Positions 19,870-29,261 of a stretch of DNA of 64,000 nt are shown piece by piece. Below the pieces are notes generated by a model. It had not been told where the DNA came from. It did no database searches and saw nothing but the letters and a program-made list of their open reading frames with translations. Made by a program: the position numbers and the translations under genes. The DNA is from Micromonospora sp. WMMD1155. GTDB lineage: Bacteria; Actinomycetota; Actinomycetes; Mycobacteriales; Micromonosporaceae. Every line of letters starts with the position of its first letter. Within the stretch, counting starts at the first letter, position 1. The stretch is taken from assembly GCF_029581275.1 (NCBI RefSeq), contig NZ_CP120742.1, positions 2,960,001-3,024,000 on the forward strand, read 5' to 3'.

Positions 19870-21357
19870 GTGACAACCGCGAATCCGTCCCACGCCCGGC
19901 CCGGCGGTCCGGCTCAGGCGTGGCGGCTCTTCCGCCGCTGGCAGCGCAGCCGACCGTTCTGGGGTGGCCTGCTCACCGCCCTGGCCGGGCTGGAGATGTT
20001 CGCCTCCACCCGGATGACGGTCAACGGTCTGAGCTTCCACAGCGGAGCCAGCGGTCTGCTCGCGCTGTTGATCCCGGTCATCCTGGTGACCTGCGGCCTG
20101 CTGCTCTGGTTCACCCCGGCGCAGCGGCTGTTCTACTCCGTCGTCGCCGCGGTGACCGCTGTCTACTCGCTGATCGGGCTCAACCTCGGCGGCTTCTTCG
20201 TCGGTCTTTTGCTCGGCATCGTCGGCAGCGCGCTCGCCTTCGCGTGGACGCCGATCCAACCGACTACGCCCGACGCGGGAGACGTGTCGGACCACCCCGC
20301 ACCGCTCGCGGGCGACGTGTCGAACCATCCCGCACCACTCGCGTCGGACGCGGAAGACGCTCCGACCCGCCCGGCCCCGCCCGTGCCCGACGCGCCGAAC
20401 CACCCGGCCTCGCCCGTGCCCGACGCCGACGCGCCGAACCACCCGGCTCCGACCGGCCTGGCCGACGCGTCCAGCCAGGAACAGCCGTCCGTCAGGCAGC
20501 CCGACCCGAGGGCCTTCGGTGTCGCAGTCGTGGTGCTCGGCCTCGCCGCTGCCGGCCTGGCCGCCCCGCCCGGAGCGGTGCAGGCCGCGCCGAACCGACC
20601 CAGCACGACCACCTGCCCGACACCGTCCCGGACCGTCACGCCGTCGCCCACCCGCACCACCGCGACGCCGACGCCGAGCCCGACCCGGCGTGGCAACCTG
20701 ATCACCGACATCCTGGACGGAATCGGTGACCTGCTCCCCGGTGGACGCCGTAGGGAGACACCGACGCCGTCGGCGAGCCCGACCGTGTCACCGAGCGGCA
20801 CGCCGACGGCGGCTCCCGGACCGGCCGCCTGCCCGTCGTCGCCCGCCGGCAGGCCGGGCGGTCCGGCGGTACCCGACAAGCCGGGCCCGGTACGGCCGGG
20901 ACAGCCGCTGCCGCGCATCGCCCCCGACCCGGGCCTGCCGACTGTGGCGCAGACACCGTCCAAGCTCACCGGGTCGTCGGTCCGGATGACCGGGTTGCGG
21001 TTCGACGGGATCACCGACCTGCACACGGTGAAGGGCGACCTCACGGTGCTCAAGTTCAGCATGCGGGAGGCGGTGACCGACGACTTCCTGCTCCGCGCCG
21101 ACGGCCCGGCCGGGCGAAACCAGCGGTACGCGACCGACCGGCTGACCGTCAGCGGGAACGTCGCCTTCTACGCCACCCGGTTCGTCGGCCGGTTGCTCGG
21201 TATCAAGATCACGCTGACGCCGGACCTGCCGCTCCCGGAGGGCCTGCCGGTCACCTCGCCCATCCCGATCACGTTCACCGACCCGGTCATCGACCTGGCG
21301 TACGTCACCAGTGACACGCTCACCGCCAGGCCCGCGTTGGCGTTGACCCTGGGCTGA
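19870..21357 (+). CDS. DUF6114 domain-containing membrane protein
   Basis: The product is 495 residues. The N-terminal 130 contain about four membrane helices, including FWGGLLTALAGLEMFAS and LLALLIPVILVTCGLLLWF, matching DUF6114. The centre is a long Pro/Ala/Thr/Ser-rich linker with repeated NHPAP-type units and another hydrophobic segment. The C-terminal 140 residues form a soluble domain (VRMTGLRFDGITDLHTVKGD onwards) with several possible beta strands. The GTG at 19870 has GAGGAG immediately upstream. Family function is unknown. The extracytoplasmic part is much longer than the core family domain. Confidence 0.8.
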   Translation: MTTANPSHARPGGPAQAWRLFRRWQRSRPFWGGLLTALAGLEMFASTRMTVNGLSFHSGASGLLALLIPVILVTCGLLLWFTPAQRLFYSVVAAVTAVYSLIGLNLGGFFVGLLLGIVGSALAFAWTPIQPTTPDAGDVSDHPAPLAGDVSNHPAPLASDAEDAPTRPAPPVPDAPNHPASPVPDADAPNHPAPTGLADASSQEQPSVRQPDPRAFGVAVVVLGLAAAGLAAPPGAVQAAPNRPSTTTCPTPSRTVTPSPTRTTATPTPSPTRRGNLITDILDGIGDLLPGGRRRETPTPSASPTVSPSGTPTAAPGPAACPSSPAGRPGGPAVPDKPGPVRPGQPLPRIAPDPGLPTVAQTPSKLTGSSVRMTGLRFDGITDLHTVKGDLTVLKFSMREAVTDDFLLRADGPAGRNQRYATDRLTVSGNVAFYATRFVGRLLGIKITLTPDLPLPEGLPVTSPIPITFTDPVIDLAYVTSDTLTARPALALTLG

Positions 21358-21366
21358 GGAACCCGA

Positions 21367-21402
21367 CTGCGCGCGGCGGCGGATTCGTCCCGCCGCGCGC
21401 AG
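21367..21402. terminator. Bidirectional terminator hairpin
   Basis: A perfect 13-bp stem (21367-21379 with 21390-21402) lies between the convergent DUF6114 and DUF885 genes and can serve both. Confidence 0.85.
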
Positions 21403-21413
21403 CCGTCGCCCGA

Positions 21414-23084
21414 TCAGAGCCGGGCCAGCGCCCGACGCAGCGGGTCGAGACCCAGCGCACCCAGGTCCAGCGCCTGCCGGTGGAACTCCCGCAGGTCGAA
21501 GTCCGCGCCCTTGCGGGCCTTGGCGTCCTCACGGGCCTGAAGCCAGATCCGCTCACCCACCTTGTACGAGGGCGCCTGCCCCGGCCAGCCCAGGTAGCGG
21601 TTCAGTTCGAAGCGCAGGTTCTCGTCCGGTACCCGGCAGTGCGCCCGCATGAACTCCCAACCCAGCTCCGGCGTCCACCGCTCACCCGGGTGGAAATCGA
21701 ACGGGTTGTCCTTCGGGATCGCCAGCTCCAGGTGCATGCCGATGTCCACGATCACCCGGGCCGCCCGCATCGCCTGACCGTCGAGCATGCCCAGCTTGTC
21801 GCCCGGGTCCTCCAGGTAACCCAGCTCGTCCATCAGCCGCTCCGAGTAGAGCGCCCAGCCCTCGCCGTGCCCGGAGACCCAGCAGAGCAACCGCTGCCAG
21901 CGGTTGAGCAGGTCGGCCCGGACGGCGGTCTGCGCCACCTGGAGGTGGTGACCCGGCGCGCCCTCGTGGTAGACCGTGGTCACCTCCCGCCAGGTGGAGA
22001 AGTCACTGATGCCCTGCGGCACCGCCCACCACATCCGACCCGGGCGGGAGAAGTCCTCACTCGGGCCGGTGTAGTAGATGGCGCCGTCGCTGGTCGGGGC
22101 GAGACAGCACTCGATGCGGCGGACCTGCTCCGGAATGTCGAAGTGCGTGCCGTGCAGCTCGGCGATGGCACTGTCGGCCAGCTCCTGCATCCAGTCCCGG
22201 AACGCCTCCTTGCCGCGGATGGTCCGCTCCGGGTCGGCGTCCAGTTTGGCCACGGCCTCGTCGACGCCGGCACCCGAACCGGCGATGCGCCCGGCGACGA
22301 CCCGCATCTCCGCCTCCAGGCGGGCCAGCTCCGCGAACCCCCAGGCGTACGTCTCGTCCAGGTCGACCTTGGCGCCGAGGAAGTACTGCGAGGCCAGCTC
22401 GTAGCGCTCCCGCCCCGCGGCCTGCTTGTCCCGCCCGTGCGGGGCCATCTCGTTACGCAGGAACTGGCCGAACTCGGCCGTCGCCGCGGTCGCCGCCGCC
22501 GCGCCGCGACGCAGGTCCGCGCCGAGCGCGCCGTCCGCGCCCAGCCGCTCGACCAGCCCGTGAAAGAAGTTGTCCCGGGCCGGGTCTACCCAGATGTCGC
22601 ACTGCTTGGCCACCTCGACCAACTGCACCTTCGAGCTGACCTCGCCGGCGGCGAGCGCCTCGCGCAGCGTGGTCTTGTAGCCCTCCAACGCGCCCGCGAA
22701 GCCGTTGAGCCGGGCGGCGACGTTGGCCTGCTCGTCGCTGGTCGCGCTCGGCATCAGGTCGAACACCATGCGGATCTCGTGCAGCCCGCTGGTGATGACG
22801 CTCACCTCGCTGGTCGCCTCACCGGCGTCGTAGCGCGCCAGGTCGAGGCCGAGCCGTTCCTGCATAGACTCCTTGGCGGTGCGTTCCAACTCGGTCGCCG
22901 GCTCGGTCACCTCCAACTCGGCGAGCGTCCGGCGGGTGAGGTCCGCGCGCGCTCGGTAGCCCTCGGGCGATAGGTCGTCGAGCTTGTCGTCATGGCCGGC
23001 GATGCCGACGAAGGTCGCGCCGGTAGGGCTCAAGGGCGCCCATTCGGCTACGTATCGGTTGGCGATTTCATCGATTCGTCCCAC
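21414..23084 (-). CDS. DUF885 family putative metallopeptidase
   Basis: The 556-residue product belongs to DUF885, a family related to gluzincin peptidases. The putative zinc site is in TVYHEGAPGHHLQVAQ, with a HExxxxH-like spacing, and the second conserved block is SGHGEGWALYSERLMDELG. No signal peptide is seen, so it is probably cytoplasmic. The start is GTG at 23084, giving the family-typical opening IDEIANRYVAEWAPLSPT. A role in peptide turnover is likely; the substrate is unknown. Confidence 0.88.
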   Translation of the reverse strand: MGRIDEIANRYVAEWAPLSPTGATFVGIAGHDDKLDDLSPEGYRARADLTRRTLAELEVTEPATELERTAKESMQERLGLDLARYDAGEATSEVSVITSGLHEIRMVFDLMPSATSDEQANVAARLNGFAGALEGYKTTLREALAAGEVSSKVQLVEVAKQCDIWVDPARDNFFHGLVERLGADGALGADLRRGAAAATAATAEFGQFLRNEMAPHGRDKQAAGRERYELASQYFLGAKVDLDETYAWGFAELARLEAEMRVVAGRIAGSGAGVDEAVAKLDADPERTIRGKEAFRDWMQELADSAIAELHGTHFDIPEQVRRIECCLAPTSDGAIYYTGPSEDFSRPGRMWWAVPQGISDFSTWREVTTVYHEGAPGHHLQVAQTAVRADLLNRWQRLLCWVSGHGEGWALYSERLMDELGYLEDPGDKLGMLDGQAMRAARVIVDIGMHLELAIPKDNPFDFHPGERWTPELGWEFMRAHCRVPDENLRFELNRYLGWPGQAPSYKVGERIWLQAREDAKARKGADFDLREFHRQALDLGALGLDPLRRALARL

Positions 23085-23204
23085 GCTGCGACCCTACGTG
23101 ACCACCCCACTCTCGTGTCGATGACGTTTGCCGTGTCCAGGCTGGGGTTTCGCGCGGTGGGACATCCGGAAAGGGGTGCGATTCTGTCGTACGGGTAGGG
23201 CAAA

Positions 23205-24194
23205 GTGTCAGGGGTGACAACCGATTCCACTCCTGACAAGGCGCCGCTGAGCGCCTGGCTGCCGGGCTTCCTCGCCCTCGCCGCCATCTGGGGCTCCAGC
23301 TTCCTCTTCATCAAGATCGGGGTGGCCGAGCTGCACCCGGTCCAACTCACCCTCTACCGGGTCGGCGCCGGGGCGTTGACCCTGCTGGTCGTCCTCGCCG
23401 TGCTGCGTGACCGGCTTCCCCGCGAGCCCCGGGTCTGGGCGCACCTGGCTGTCGTCGCGGCGTTCGGTGTGGCCGTGCCGTTCACCCTGTTCGGCTACGG
23501 TGAGCAGCGGGTCGAGTCGATGCTGGCCGGCATCTGGAACGCCACCACCCCACTGATCGTGCTGCCGCTGGCGGTGCTGGTCTTCCGCACCGAGCGGCTG
23601 ACCGTGCGCCGTGCCGTCGGGCTCGGGCTGGGCTTCGTCGGCGTGCTGGTGGTCCTCGGGGTCTGGGAGGGCATCGGCGGCGCGCACTTCACCGGGCAGT
23701 TGATGTGCTTCGGCGCGGCTGCCTGTTACGGAGTCGCGATTCCGTACCAGAAGCGGTTCGTCGCCGGTAGCACCCACTCCGGCCTCTCGCTCTCCGCCGC
23801 GCAACTGCTGCTCGCCGCCGGGCAACTGGCCATCGTCACCCCGTTCGTCGCGGGCCTGCCGCCGCTCCCGACCGAGTTGTCGCTGGGCGTGGTGGCCAGC
23901 GTGCTGACCCTCGGCGCGCTCGGCACCGGGCTCGCCTTCGTGATCAACATGCGCAACATCCGGGTGGCCGGCGCGAGCACCGCCTCCACCGTCACCTACC
24001 TGATCCCGATCTTCGCCGTGCTGATCGGCGCGGTGGCGCTCGGCGAACGACTCAACTGGCACCAGCCGGTCGGCGCGCTCATCGTGTTGCTCGGTGTCGC
24101 GGTCTCGCAGGGCGTCATCGGCCGCCGCCGGACCAGCCCGGTGGTAGGCGTCGGCGCTCCCGCCGCGCCCGCCGCTGAGCCGGTCCGTCACTGA
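23205..24194 (+). CDS. EamA/DMT family transporter
   Basis: The 329-residue product has ten predicted helices in two EamA repeats. The first begins GFLALAAIWGSSFLFIKIGV and the second begins FTGQLMCFGAAACYGVAIPY. Members of the drug/metabolite transporter superfamily export small metabolites or amino acids. It starts with GTG and is divergent from the DUF885 gene. The substrate cannot be predicted. Confidence 0.9.
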   Translation: MSGVTTDSTPDKAPLSAWLPGFLALAAIWGSSFLFIKIGVAELHPVQLTLYRVGAGALTLLVVLAVLRDRLPREPRVWAHLAVVAAFGVAVPFTLFGYGEQRVESMLAGIWNATTPLIVLPLAVLVFRTERLTVRRAVGLGLGFVGVLVVLGVWEGIGGAHFTGQLMCFGAAACYGVAIPYQKRFVAGSTHSGLSLSAAQLLLAAGQLAIVTPFVAGLPPLPTELSLGVVASVLTLGALGTGLAFVINMRNIRVAGASTASTVTYLIPIFAVLIGAVALGERLNWHQPVGALIVLLGVAVSQGVIGRRRTSPVVGVGAPAAPAAEPVRH

Positions 24195-24256
24195 GACCCG
24201 CCGCATCACGGAGCCGGCGGATGGCGGGCCGGAAGGAGGCGAGCGGGGCGTCCAGG

Positions 24257-25330
24257 TCAGGCGCGGCTGTGGGTCCACTCGACCAGTTGCTCGGCCGACC
24301 AGGTGTTGACGACCCGGTCGGCGGGCACGCCGCAGAGAGCGGCCCGCTCGCAGCCGAACCGCTGCCAGTCGAGCTGGCCGGGTGCGTGCGCGTCGGTGTT
24401 GATGGCGAACCGGCAACCGGCCTCCAGCGCGCGGCGGATCAGCCGCTTCGGCGGGTCCTGCCGTTCCGGCCGGGAGTTGATTTCGACGGCGGTGTCGTGT
24501 TCCGTGCAGGCGGCGAAGACGGCGTCCGCGTCGAAGTCGCTCTCCGCCCGCGTCCGGGCGCGGTGCCCACGGTCACCGGGCCCGGTGACGCCCGTCGGGC
24601 GGGACGACACCATCCGGCCGGTGACGTGACCGAGGATGTCCAGGTGCGGGTTGGCGACAGCCCTCACCATGCGCCTGGTCATCTTCGACCGTTCGTCCTT
24701 CAGGCCGCTGTGCACCGACCCGACCACCACATCCAGGCGGGCCAGCAGATCCTCGTCCTGGTCCAGTGAGCCGTCGGCGAGGATGTCCACCTCGATACCG
24801 GTGAGGATCCGGAACCCCTCGGGCAGCGCCGCGTTGACCGTCGCCACGTAGTCGAGCTGCCGACGCAGCCGGTCGGCGGTCAACCCCCGGGCCACCGTCA
24901 GTCGGGGCGAGTGGTCGGTCAACACCAGGTACTCGTGGCCCAACTCCACAGCGGCCAACGCCATCTCCTCGATCGGAGAACCGCCGTCGGACCAGTCCGA
25001 GTGGGTGTGACAGTCGCCCCGCAGGGCGGCGCGGAGCGCCGTCGCCTCGGCGTCCAGGTCGCTGCCCTCGGTCGCCACCAACCGGCGCAGGTAGACCGGC
25101 TCCTCACCGGCCACGGACTCCGCCACACACCGGGCAGTCACGTCGCCGACCCCGGCCAACTCGGTGAGCGTGCCGTTGGCCGCCCGGGTCTGGACCTCGG
25201 CTGCGGGCAGACCGGCCAACGCCTTCGCCGCCGACCGGAACGCGCGGACCCGGTAGGTGGCCTCGTTCGCCCGCTCCAACAGGAACGCGATCCGACGCAG
25301 GTCGGCGATGGGATCTCTCGCGCCGGCCAT
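24257..25330 (-). CDS. PHP domain phosphoesterase with HhH-type N-terminus
   Basis: The 357-residue product has an N-terminal helical region (DLRRIAFLLERANEATYRVRAF, then LTELAGVGDVTARCV) like the DNA polymerase X helix-hairpin-helix domain. A PHP metal-dependent phosphoesterase domain follows, with GDCHTHSDWSDG, LTDHSPRL, GIEVDIL and AINTDAHAPGQLDW. It resembles the PHP half of PolX without the polymerase part. The ATG at 25330 is one base past the M23 stop codon (TGACATG) with GAAGG upstream, so the two genes are one operon. An insertion rich in Arg and Gly occurs after GHVTGRM. Confidence 0.87.
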   Translation of the reverse strand: MAGARDPIADLRRIAFLLERANEATYRVRAFRSAAKALAGLPAAEVQTRAANGTLTELAGVGDVTARCVAESVAGEEPVYLRRLVATEGSDLDAEATALRAALRGDCHTHSDWSDGGSPIEEMALAAVELGHEYLVLTDHSPRLTVARGLTADRLRRQLDYVATVNAALPEGFRILTGIEVDILADGSLDQDEDLLARLDVVVGSVHSGLKDERSKMTRRMVRAVANPHLDILGHVTGRMVSSRPTGVTGPGDRGHRARTRAESDFDADAVFAACTEHDTAVEINSRPERQDPPKRLIRRALEAGCRFAINTDAHAPGQLDWQRFGCERAALCGVPADRVVNTWSAEQLVEWTHSRA

Positions 25331-25331
25331 G

Positions 25332-26093
25332 TCAGGGTGCCTTCGGGCAGCCGTGTTCGCGTTGCCACAAGGTGACCTCGGTGGCCGGTTCCCGATTGCC
25401 ACCGCGCCGCCAGGAATCCAGGTAACGCGCCGGCCAGAGCACCCCGCGCCGGATCCACCAGCCGTCCTTGCCGGTGCACGGCGGCGAGATGCCGAAGTGC
25501 ACATGGCACACGTTGTTGGCGTTGCCGGTGCGCCCCACCTTGCCGAGCTGCTGCCCGGCCCGCACGCGCACCCCGGCATCGATGCCGCTGGAAACGACAC
25601 TCAGGTGCGAGCCGTAGTAGCGCACCCCGTCGTCGCCGAGCAGGGACACCGACAGGCCGCCGTTCTCCGGGCCCTGCGGCCCGCGCTTGGTGTACCGGTC
25701 GACCCGGCTCACCTCCAGCACCGTCCCGTCGGTCACCGCGACGAACGGCTCACCGCAGTCGGCGAAGAGGTCGGTGGCCGGGTACGCCCCGTGCGTCGGG
25801 TGGTAGTCGACGTCGTCGGCGCGTACCGGGAAGACATGCCGCAGCCCGGCGCGCGGTGCCCCCGTCGACGGCCCGGCCGACGACGGCGTCGGGGTGGGTG
25901 CCGGACGGTCGGCCGTCGGTGACGGCGCCGCCGGCTGATCGGCTGTCGCCCAGACCACCGGTGGCGTCGGCGCGGCGCCGTCGGCGGGCACCCCCGGCCG
26001 GGTGGTCGCGCAGCCGGCGGCCAGCACCGGGGCGAGCAGCAGCAGGATCGGGTACGCCGAACGAGCGCGGCGGTCGATCGTCGGCGACGGCAT
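25332..26093 (-). CDS. M23 family metallopeptidase lipoprotein
   Basis: The 253-residue product begins with a lipoprotein signal peptide whose lipobox is LAAGC (Cys28), then a Pro/Thr-rich linker. The LytM/M23 domain has the HPTHGAYPATDLFADCG segment with the His and Asp zinc ligands and the HVHFG motif. Such enzymes cleave peptidoglycan cross-bridges. The protein should sit on the outer face of the membrane. Coupling to a cytoplasmic PHP phosphoesterase gene is not an obvious functional pair. Confidence 0.9.
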   Translation of the reverse strand: MPSPTIDRRARSAYPILLLLAPVLAAGCATTRPGVPADGAAPTPPVVWATADQPAAPSPTADRPAPTPTPSSAGPSTGAPRAGLRHVFPVRADDVDYHPTHGAYPATDLFADCGEPFVAVTDGTVLEVSRVDRYTKRGPQGPENGGLSVSLLGDDGVRYYGSHLSVVSSGIDAGVRVRAGQQLGKVGRTGNANNVCHVHFGISPPCTGKDGWWIRRGVLWPARYLDSWRRGGNREPATEVTLWQREHGCPKAP

Positions 26094-26158
26094 CCGGTCA
26101 TCCTGGCAGAGCCGGTACCGTGGGCACGAGCGACGCGCGTGAGGGGAGGGCAGCGACG

Positions 26159-26551
26159 GTGACCTTCGCCCGATACGACCCCGGCCCGGATCCCGGTGCC
26201 GTCGTCCGTCCGGTGGCGCGTACCCCCTCGGGTCTCTTCCCGGCCGGGCCCCCGCACCGCCCCACCTACCGCGAACCGCACCCGGTCACCGGTGGTGGTG
26301 TCGCCGCCGGCGGCGGCGCGGCGGCGGCCTGGTTGCTGCTGTTCGGTCTGCTCGGCACCGACGTGGCCAGCTACGCGTGGTGGACCGTGGTGGCCGGGCT
26401 GTTGGCCTGGTCGAGCGCCCTGGTGCTGGTCCGCCACGGAGACCGGGGGGTCGCCACCGGGGTCGCCATCGTCACCGCCGGGGGTTGGAGCATCGCCGCC
26501 GCCGTGCTGGCGGTCCGTTGGGCCGGCAGCGGTGACTGGCCGCTGTGGTGA
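26159..26551 (+). CDS. Small membrane protein of unknown function
   Basis: The 130-residue product has a proline-rich N-terminus of about 45 residues and three hydrophobic segments (GGGAAAAWLLLFGLLGTDV, YAWWTVVAGLLAWSSALVLV and the region after GVAIVTAGGWSIAAAV). I do not recognise a family. The GTG at 26159 is chosen for the purine-rich GAGGGGAGGG upstream. It is divergent from the M23 gene. Confidence 0.65.
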   Translation: MTFARYDPGPDPGAVVRPVARTPSGLFPAGPPHRPTYREPHPVTGGGVAAGGGAAAAWLLLFGLLGTDVASYAWWTVVAGLLAWSSALVLVRHGDRGVATGVAIVTAGGWSIAAAVLAVRWAGSGDWPLW

Positions 26552-26683
26552 CCGGCTCCGGCAGTTCCCGTAAGCACCCCGAAACGGCTCCGTAACAGCG
26601 TCGACGACTGCGCGGTGTGCCCGGTTGGCTGCGTAGCGAACGCCGTCTTGACGTGGCCGCCGAGACTCGGCACGCTCGGCACT

Positions 26684-26851
26684 ATGGCCTGGACCACCCC
26701 GCGACAGGACCCCGATCGCAGCCGCCGTCGCCTTCAGTTGTTGGCCGAGTTGGCGGGCGCCCGTGCGGTCCGTCAGCGCAGCCGACCCCAGCGGCAGCGC
26801 ACCGAGCGTCTACGCCAGCTCATCGCCACCCGCCGACGGGTAGCCGGCTGA
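26684..26851 (+). CDS. Small basic protein, hypothetical
   Basis: The 55-codon frame starts with ATG and encodes a protein with about one third Arg, including RSRRRLQLLAELAGARAVRQ and a basic end, RLRQLIATRRRVAG. It may be a small helical nucleic-acid-binding protein, or merely an open frame in GC-rich DNA. No clear ribosome site precedes it. Confidence 0.35.
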   Translation: MAWTTPRQDPDRSRRRLQLLAELAGARAVRQRSRPQRQRTERLRQLIATRRRVAG

Positions 26852-26969
26852 TCCGACTTTGACAGGAATGACCGGCCCTTCGGGGCGTTGACCGGTCGCC
26901 TGCCGACCTGACCGGCTAACGTGCACGCGTAACGAGTCGGCGCTGTGCCGAGGGGCTATTGGGGGGACC

Positions 26970-27497
26970 GTGTCGTACTTCGCTGCGGCCGTGGTGCGCG
27001 ACGACAGTGGCTGGACCGCCGCCGAGGTCAGCCTGCGTGGCGCCACCGACATCGACGAGGTCGCCGACCGGCTGCGGGACGTCGACCAGGAGGCCGACGT
27101 GTCGCTGCTCTTCGTCGAGGCGGATGACGCGTACCTGGTGGTCCTTCGCCTCGACGAGGGCGAGGACCTGCGGGTGTTCGGTTCGGATTCCGCGTACGCC
27201 GAGGAGTCCCAGCTCGGTGCACTGCTGGTCGGTGACCTGAAGACCTCGGTCACCGGGCTCGACGGCGACGAGGAGCCACGCCCGGCGGCCACCGGTGACG
27301 ACGAGAGCGAACAGCCCGTCGTCGACCCGGAGGCCGACCCGGTCGGTGACGCCGACCTGCTGGCCAACCTCGGCATCTCCGCGCAGAAGCTGCTGACCCT
27401 GTGCGCGCACGAGGGGATGATGCCGGCGGACGTCACCGCCGAGATCTGCCAGGTCCTCGGCTGCGCGGACGAGGTCGAGGAGCTGCGTGAGGTCTGA
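26970..27497 (+). CDS. tRNA adenosine deaminase-associated protein
   Basis: The 175-residue acidic product begins MSYFAAAVVRDDSGWTAAEV and ends in a helical domain around LLANLGISAQKLLTLCAHEG. It matches the protein routinely encoded just before tadA in actinomycetes. The GTG at 26970 follows GGGGGGACC. It overlaps the tadA frame by 11 bases. Its role is unknown; the constant pairing suggests it assists the deaminase or shares its regulation. Confidence 0.88.
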   Translation: MSYFAAAVVRDDSGWTAAEVSLRGATDIDEVADRLRDVDQEADVSLLFVEADDAYLVVLRLDEGEDLRVFGSDSAYAEESQLGALLVGDLKTSVTGLDGDEEPRPAATGDDESEQPVVDPEADPVGDADLLANLGISAQKLLTLCAHEGMMPADVTAEICQVLGCADEVEELREV

Positions 27498-28089
27498 GCC
27501 GGCCGACGCCACCGATCCTTCGCTGGAGTCGATCCGGCCGGGGCAGCCCACCCCCGGTGCGGTGGGGCGGGCCGGGCCCGGCGCCCACGAGGGCCTCGCC
27601 GACCTGGGTGAGATCGGGCGACGGCAACGGCACGAGCTGTGGATGCGGCGCGCGTTGGAGATCGCCGTCACCAGCCCGGCCGACTCCGCCGACGGCCCGA
27701 CCGACGTGGACGACGTGCCGGTCGGAGCGGTCCTCTACGGGCCGGACGGCACCGAGCTGGCCGTCGGACGCAACGAACGGGAGCTGACCGGCGACCCCAC
27801 CGCCCACGCCGAGGTGCTGGCCCTGCGCCGGGCCGCCGAGCGCAGCGGCCGGTGGCGGCTGGACGGCTGCACCCTGGTGGTCACCCTCGAACCGTGCACC
27901 ATGTGCGCCGGTGCGCTGGTGCTCGCCCGGGTCGCCACAGTCGTCTTCGGCGCGTGGGAGCCGAAGACCGGTGCGGCCGGGTCACTCTGGGACGTCCTGC
28001 GCGACCGTCGACTCAACCACCGCCCCGAGGTCTACGGCGGGGTGTTGGAGGCCGAGACCTCCGCCGTGCTGCGCGCCTTCTTCCGCTGA
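27487..28089 (+). CDS. tadA: tRNA(adenine34) deaminase TadA
   Basis: This deaminase converts adenosine 34 to inosine in the anticodon of tRNA-Arg(ACG). The 200-residue frame has the zinc-dependent cytidine/deoxycytidylate deaminase core: HAE at residues 107-109 with the catalytic Glu, and PCTMC with Cys137 and Cys140 as zinc ligands. The first 50 residues are a family-atypical extension; translation from the GTG at 27487 is supported by GAGGAG upstream, but an ATG at 27643 would give a more usual length of 148. It ends 11 bases from the convergent histidine kinase gene. Confidence 0.92.
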   Translation: MRSEPADATDPSLESIRPGQPTPGAVGRAGPGAHEGLADLGEIGRRQRHELWMRRALEIAVTSPADSADGPTDVDDVPVGAVLYGPDGTELAVGRNERELTGDPTAHAEVLALRRAAERSGRWRLDGCTLVVTLEPCTMCAGALVLARVATVVFGAWEPKTGAAGSLWDVLRDRRLNHRPEVYGGVLEAETSAVLRAFFR

Positions 28090-28100
28090 ACCGGCCCTGG

Positions 28101-29261
28101 TCAGCCCGGTGGAAGGGTGACCGTGACGATCAGGCCGCCGGCCGGTCGGGGCTGCGCCTCGGCGGTGCCGCCGTGGGCCCGGGCCACCGCGCGGACGATG
28201 GACAGCCCCAACCCGAAGCCACGCGTACCGGCGACCCGTTCCCGGGACAGCCGACGGAACGGTTGGAACATCGTCTCGACGTCGTAGCCGGGAACGACCG
28301 GGCCGGTGTTGGTCACCGTGAGGGTGGGCCGCCCGTCGACCAGCCCGGTACGCACCTCCACCCACCCGTCGGCGGGCAGGTTGTGGCGCAACGCGTTCTC
28401 CACCAGATTGACGGTGAGTCGCTCCAACAGCACCGGGTCACCGCTGGTCGGCGCGGGCTCCAGAGTCCGCCGTACCGCCACGGCGGGTGACCGCTGCCCG
28501 GCCTGGTCGATCAGGTGCGCGCAGACCTCCGCCAGGTCGACGGGGGTACGCTCGGTCAGCTCGTTCTCCGAGTCGGCCAGGGTCAGCAGGCCGTCTATCA
28601 GCCGCTCGTGCCGCTCGTTGACCGCCAGGAGCGACTCGCCCAGCCGCCGGGTCTCCTCCGACGCGTCCGGTCGGGTGACCGCCAACTCCACGAGCGCGCG
28701 GTTGAGCGCCAGCGGCGTACGCAGCTCGTGGGAGGCGTTCGCCACGAACCGGCGCTGCCCGTCGAACGAGCGGTCCAACCGTTCCAGCATCTCGTCGAAC
28801 GTGTCGGCCAGCTCCCGGACCTCGTCGCGGGGGCCGGTGAGCGCGATCCGTTCGTGCAGGCCACGACCGGCGGTGTCCGCACCGGCGATCCGCCGGGCGG
28901 TGTCGGTGACCTGCTGCAGCGGCTGCAACGCCCGACCGGCGAGCAACCAGCCGAACGCGATCGCCACCGCCGACACCACCACCAACGCGACGCCGCCCTG
29001 GGTGAGCAGCGACTCCAGGGCGTTGCGCTTCGCCTCGTCCTGCGCCTGCTCCACCAGGGAACGCAGCATCTCGATGTTCTGCCCGCCACCCGACCCGGGT
29101 GTCGTCGCGGGCACCGGCAGGTCGCGCAGTTTCACCCCGAACGGCTGCGGCATCCGCTGATCGACGAGCACGTACGTGACGGCGAGCAGCACGATGCCGG
29201 CCAGCAGGAATAGCCCTCCGTAGATGAGGGTGAGCCGGGCGCGGATGGTCAACCGTTTCAT
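28101..29261 (-). CDS. Two-component sensor histidine kinase
   Basis: The 386-residue product has two membrane helices (about 12-32 and 90-108) around a short extracytoplasmic loop, a HAMP domain (about 109-165), a HisKA domain with phospho-acceptor His178 in ANASHELRTPL, and an HATPase_c domain with NLVENALRHN and GTRGFGLGLSIVRAVA. The ATG overlaps the response-regulator stop as ATGA. The pair is divergent from a lipoprotein/ABC-transporter operon, which it probably controls, as envelope-stress or antibiotic-sensing systems often do. Confidence 0.93.
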   Translation of the reverse strand: MKRLTIRARLTLIYGGLFLLAGIVLLAVTYVLVDQRMPQPFGVKLRDLPVPATTPGSGGGQNIEMLRSLVEQAQDEAKRNALESLLTQGGVALVVVSAVAIAFGWLLAGRALQPLQQVTDTARRIAGADTAGRGLHERIALTGPRDEVRELADTFDEMLERLDRSFDGQRRFVANASHELRTPLALNRALVELAVTRPDASEETRRLGESLLAVNERHERLIDGLLTLADSENELTERTPVDLAEVCAHLIDQAGQRSPAVAVRRTLEPAPTSGDPVLLERLTVNLVENALRHNLPADGWVEVRTGLVDGRPTLTVTNTGPVVPGYDVETMFQPFRRLSRERVAGTRGFGLGLSIVRAVARAHGGTAEAQPRPAGGLIVTVTLPPG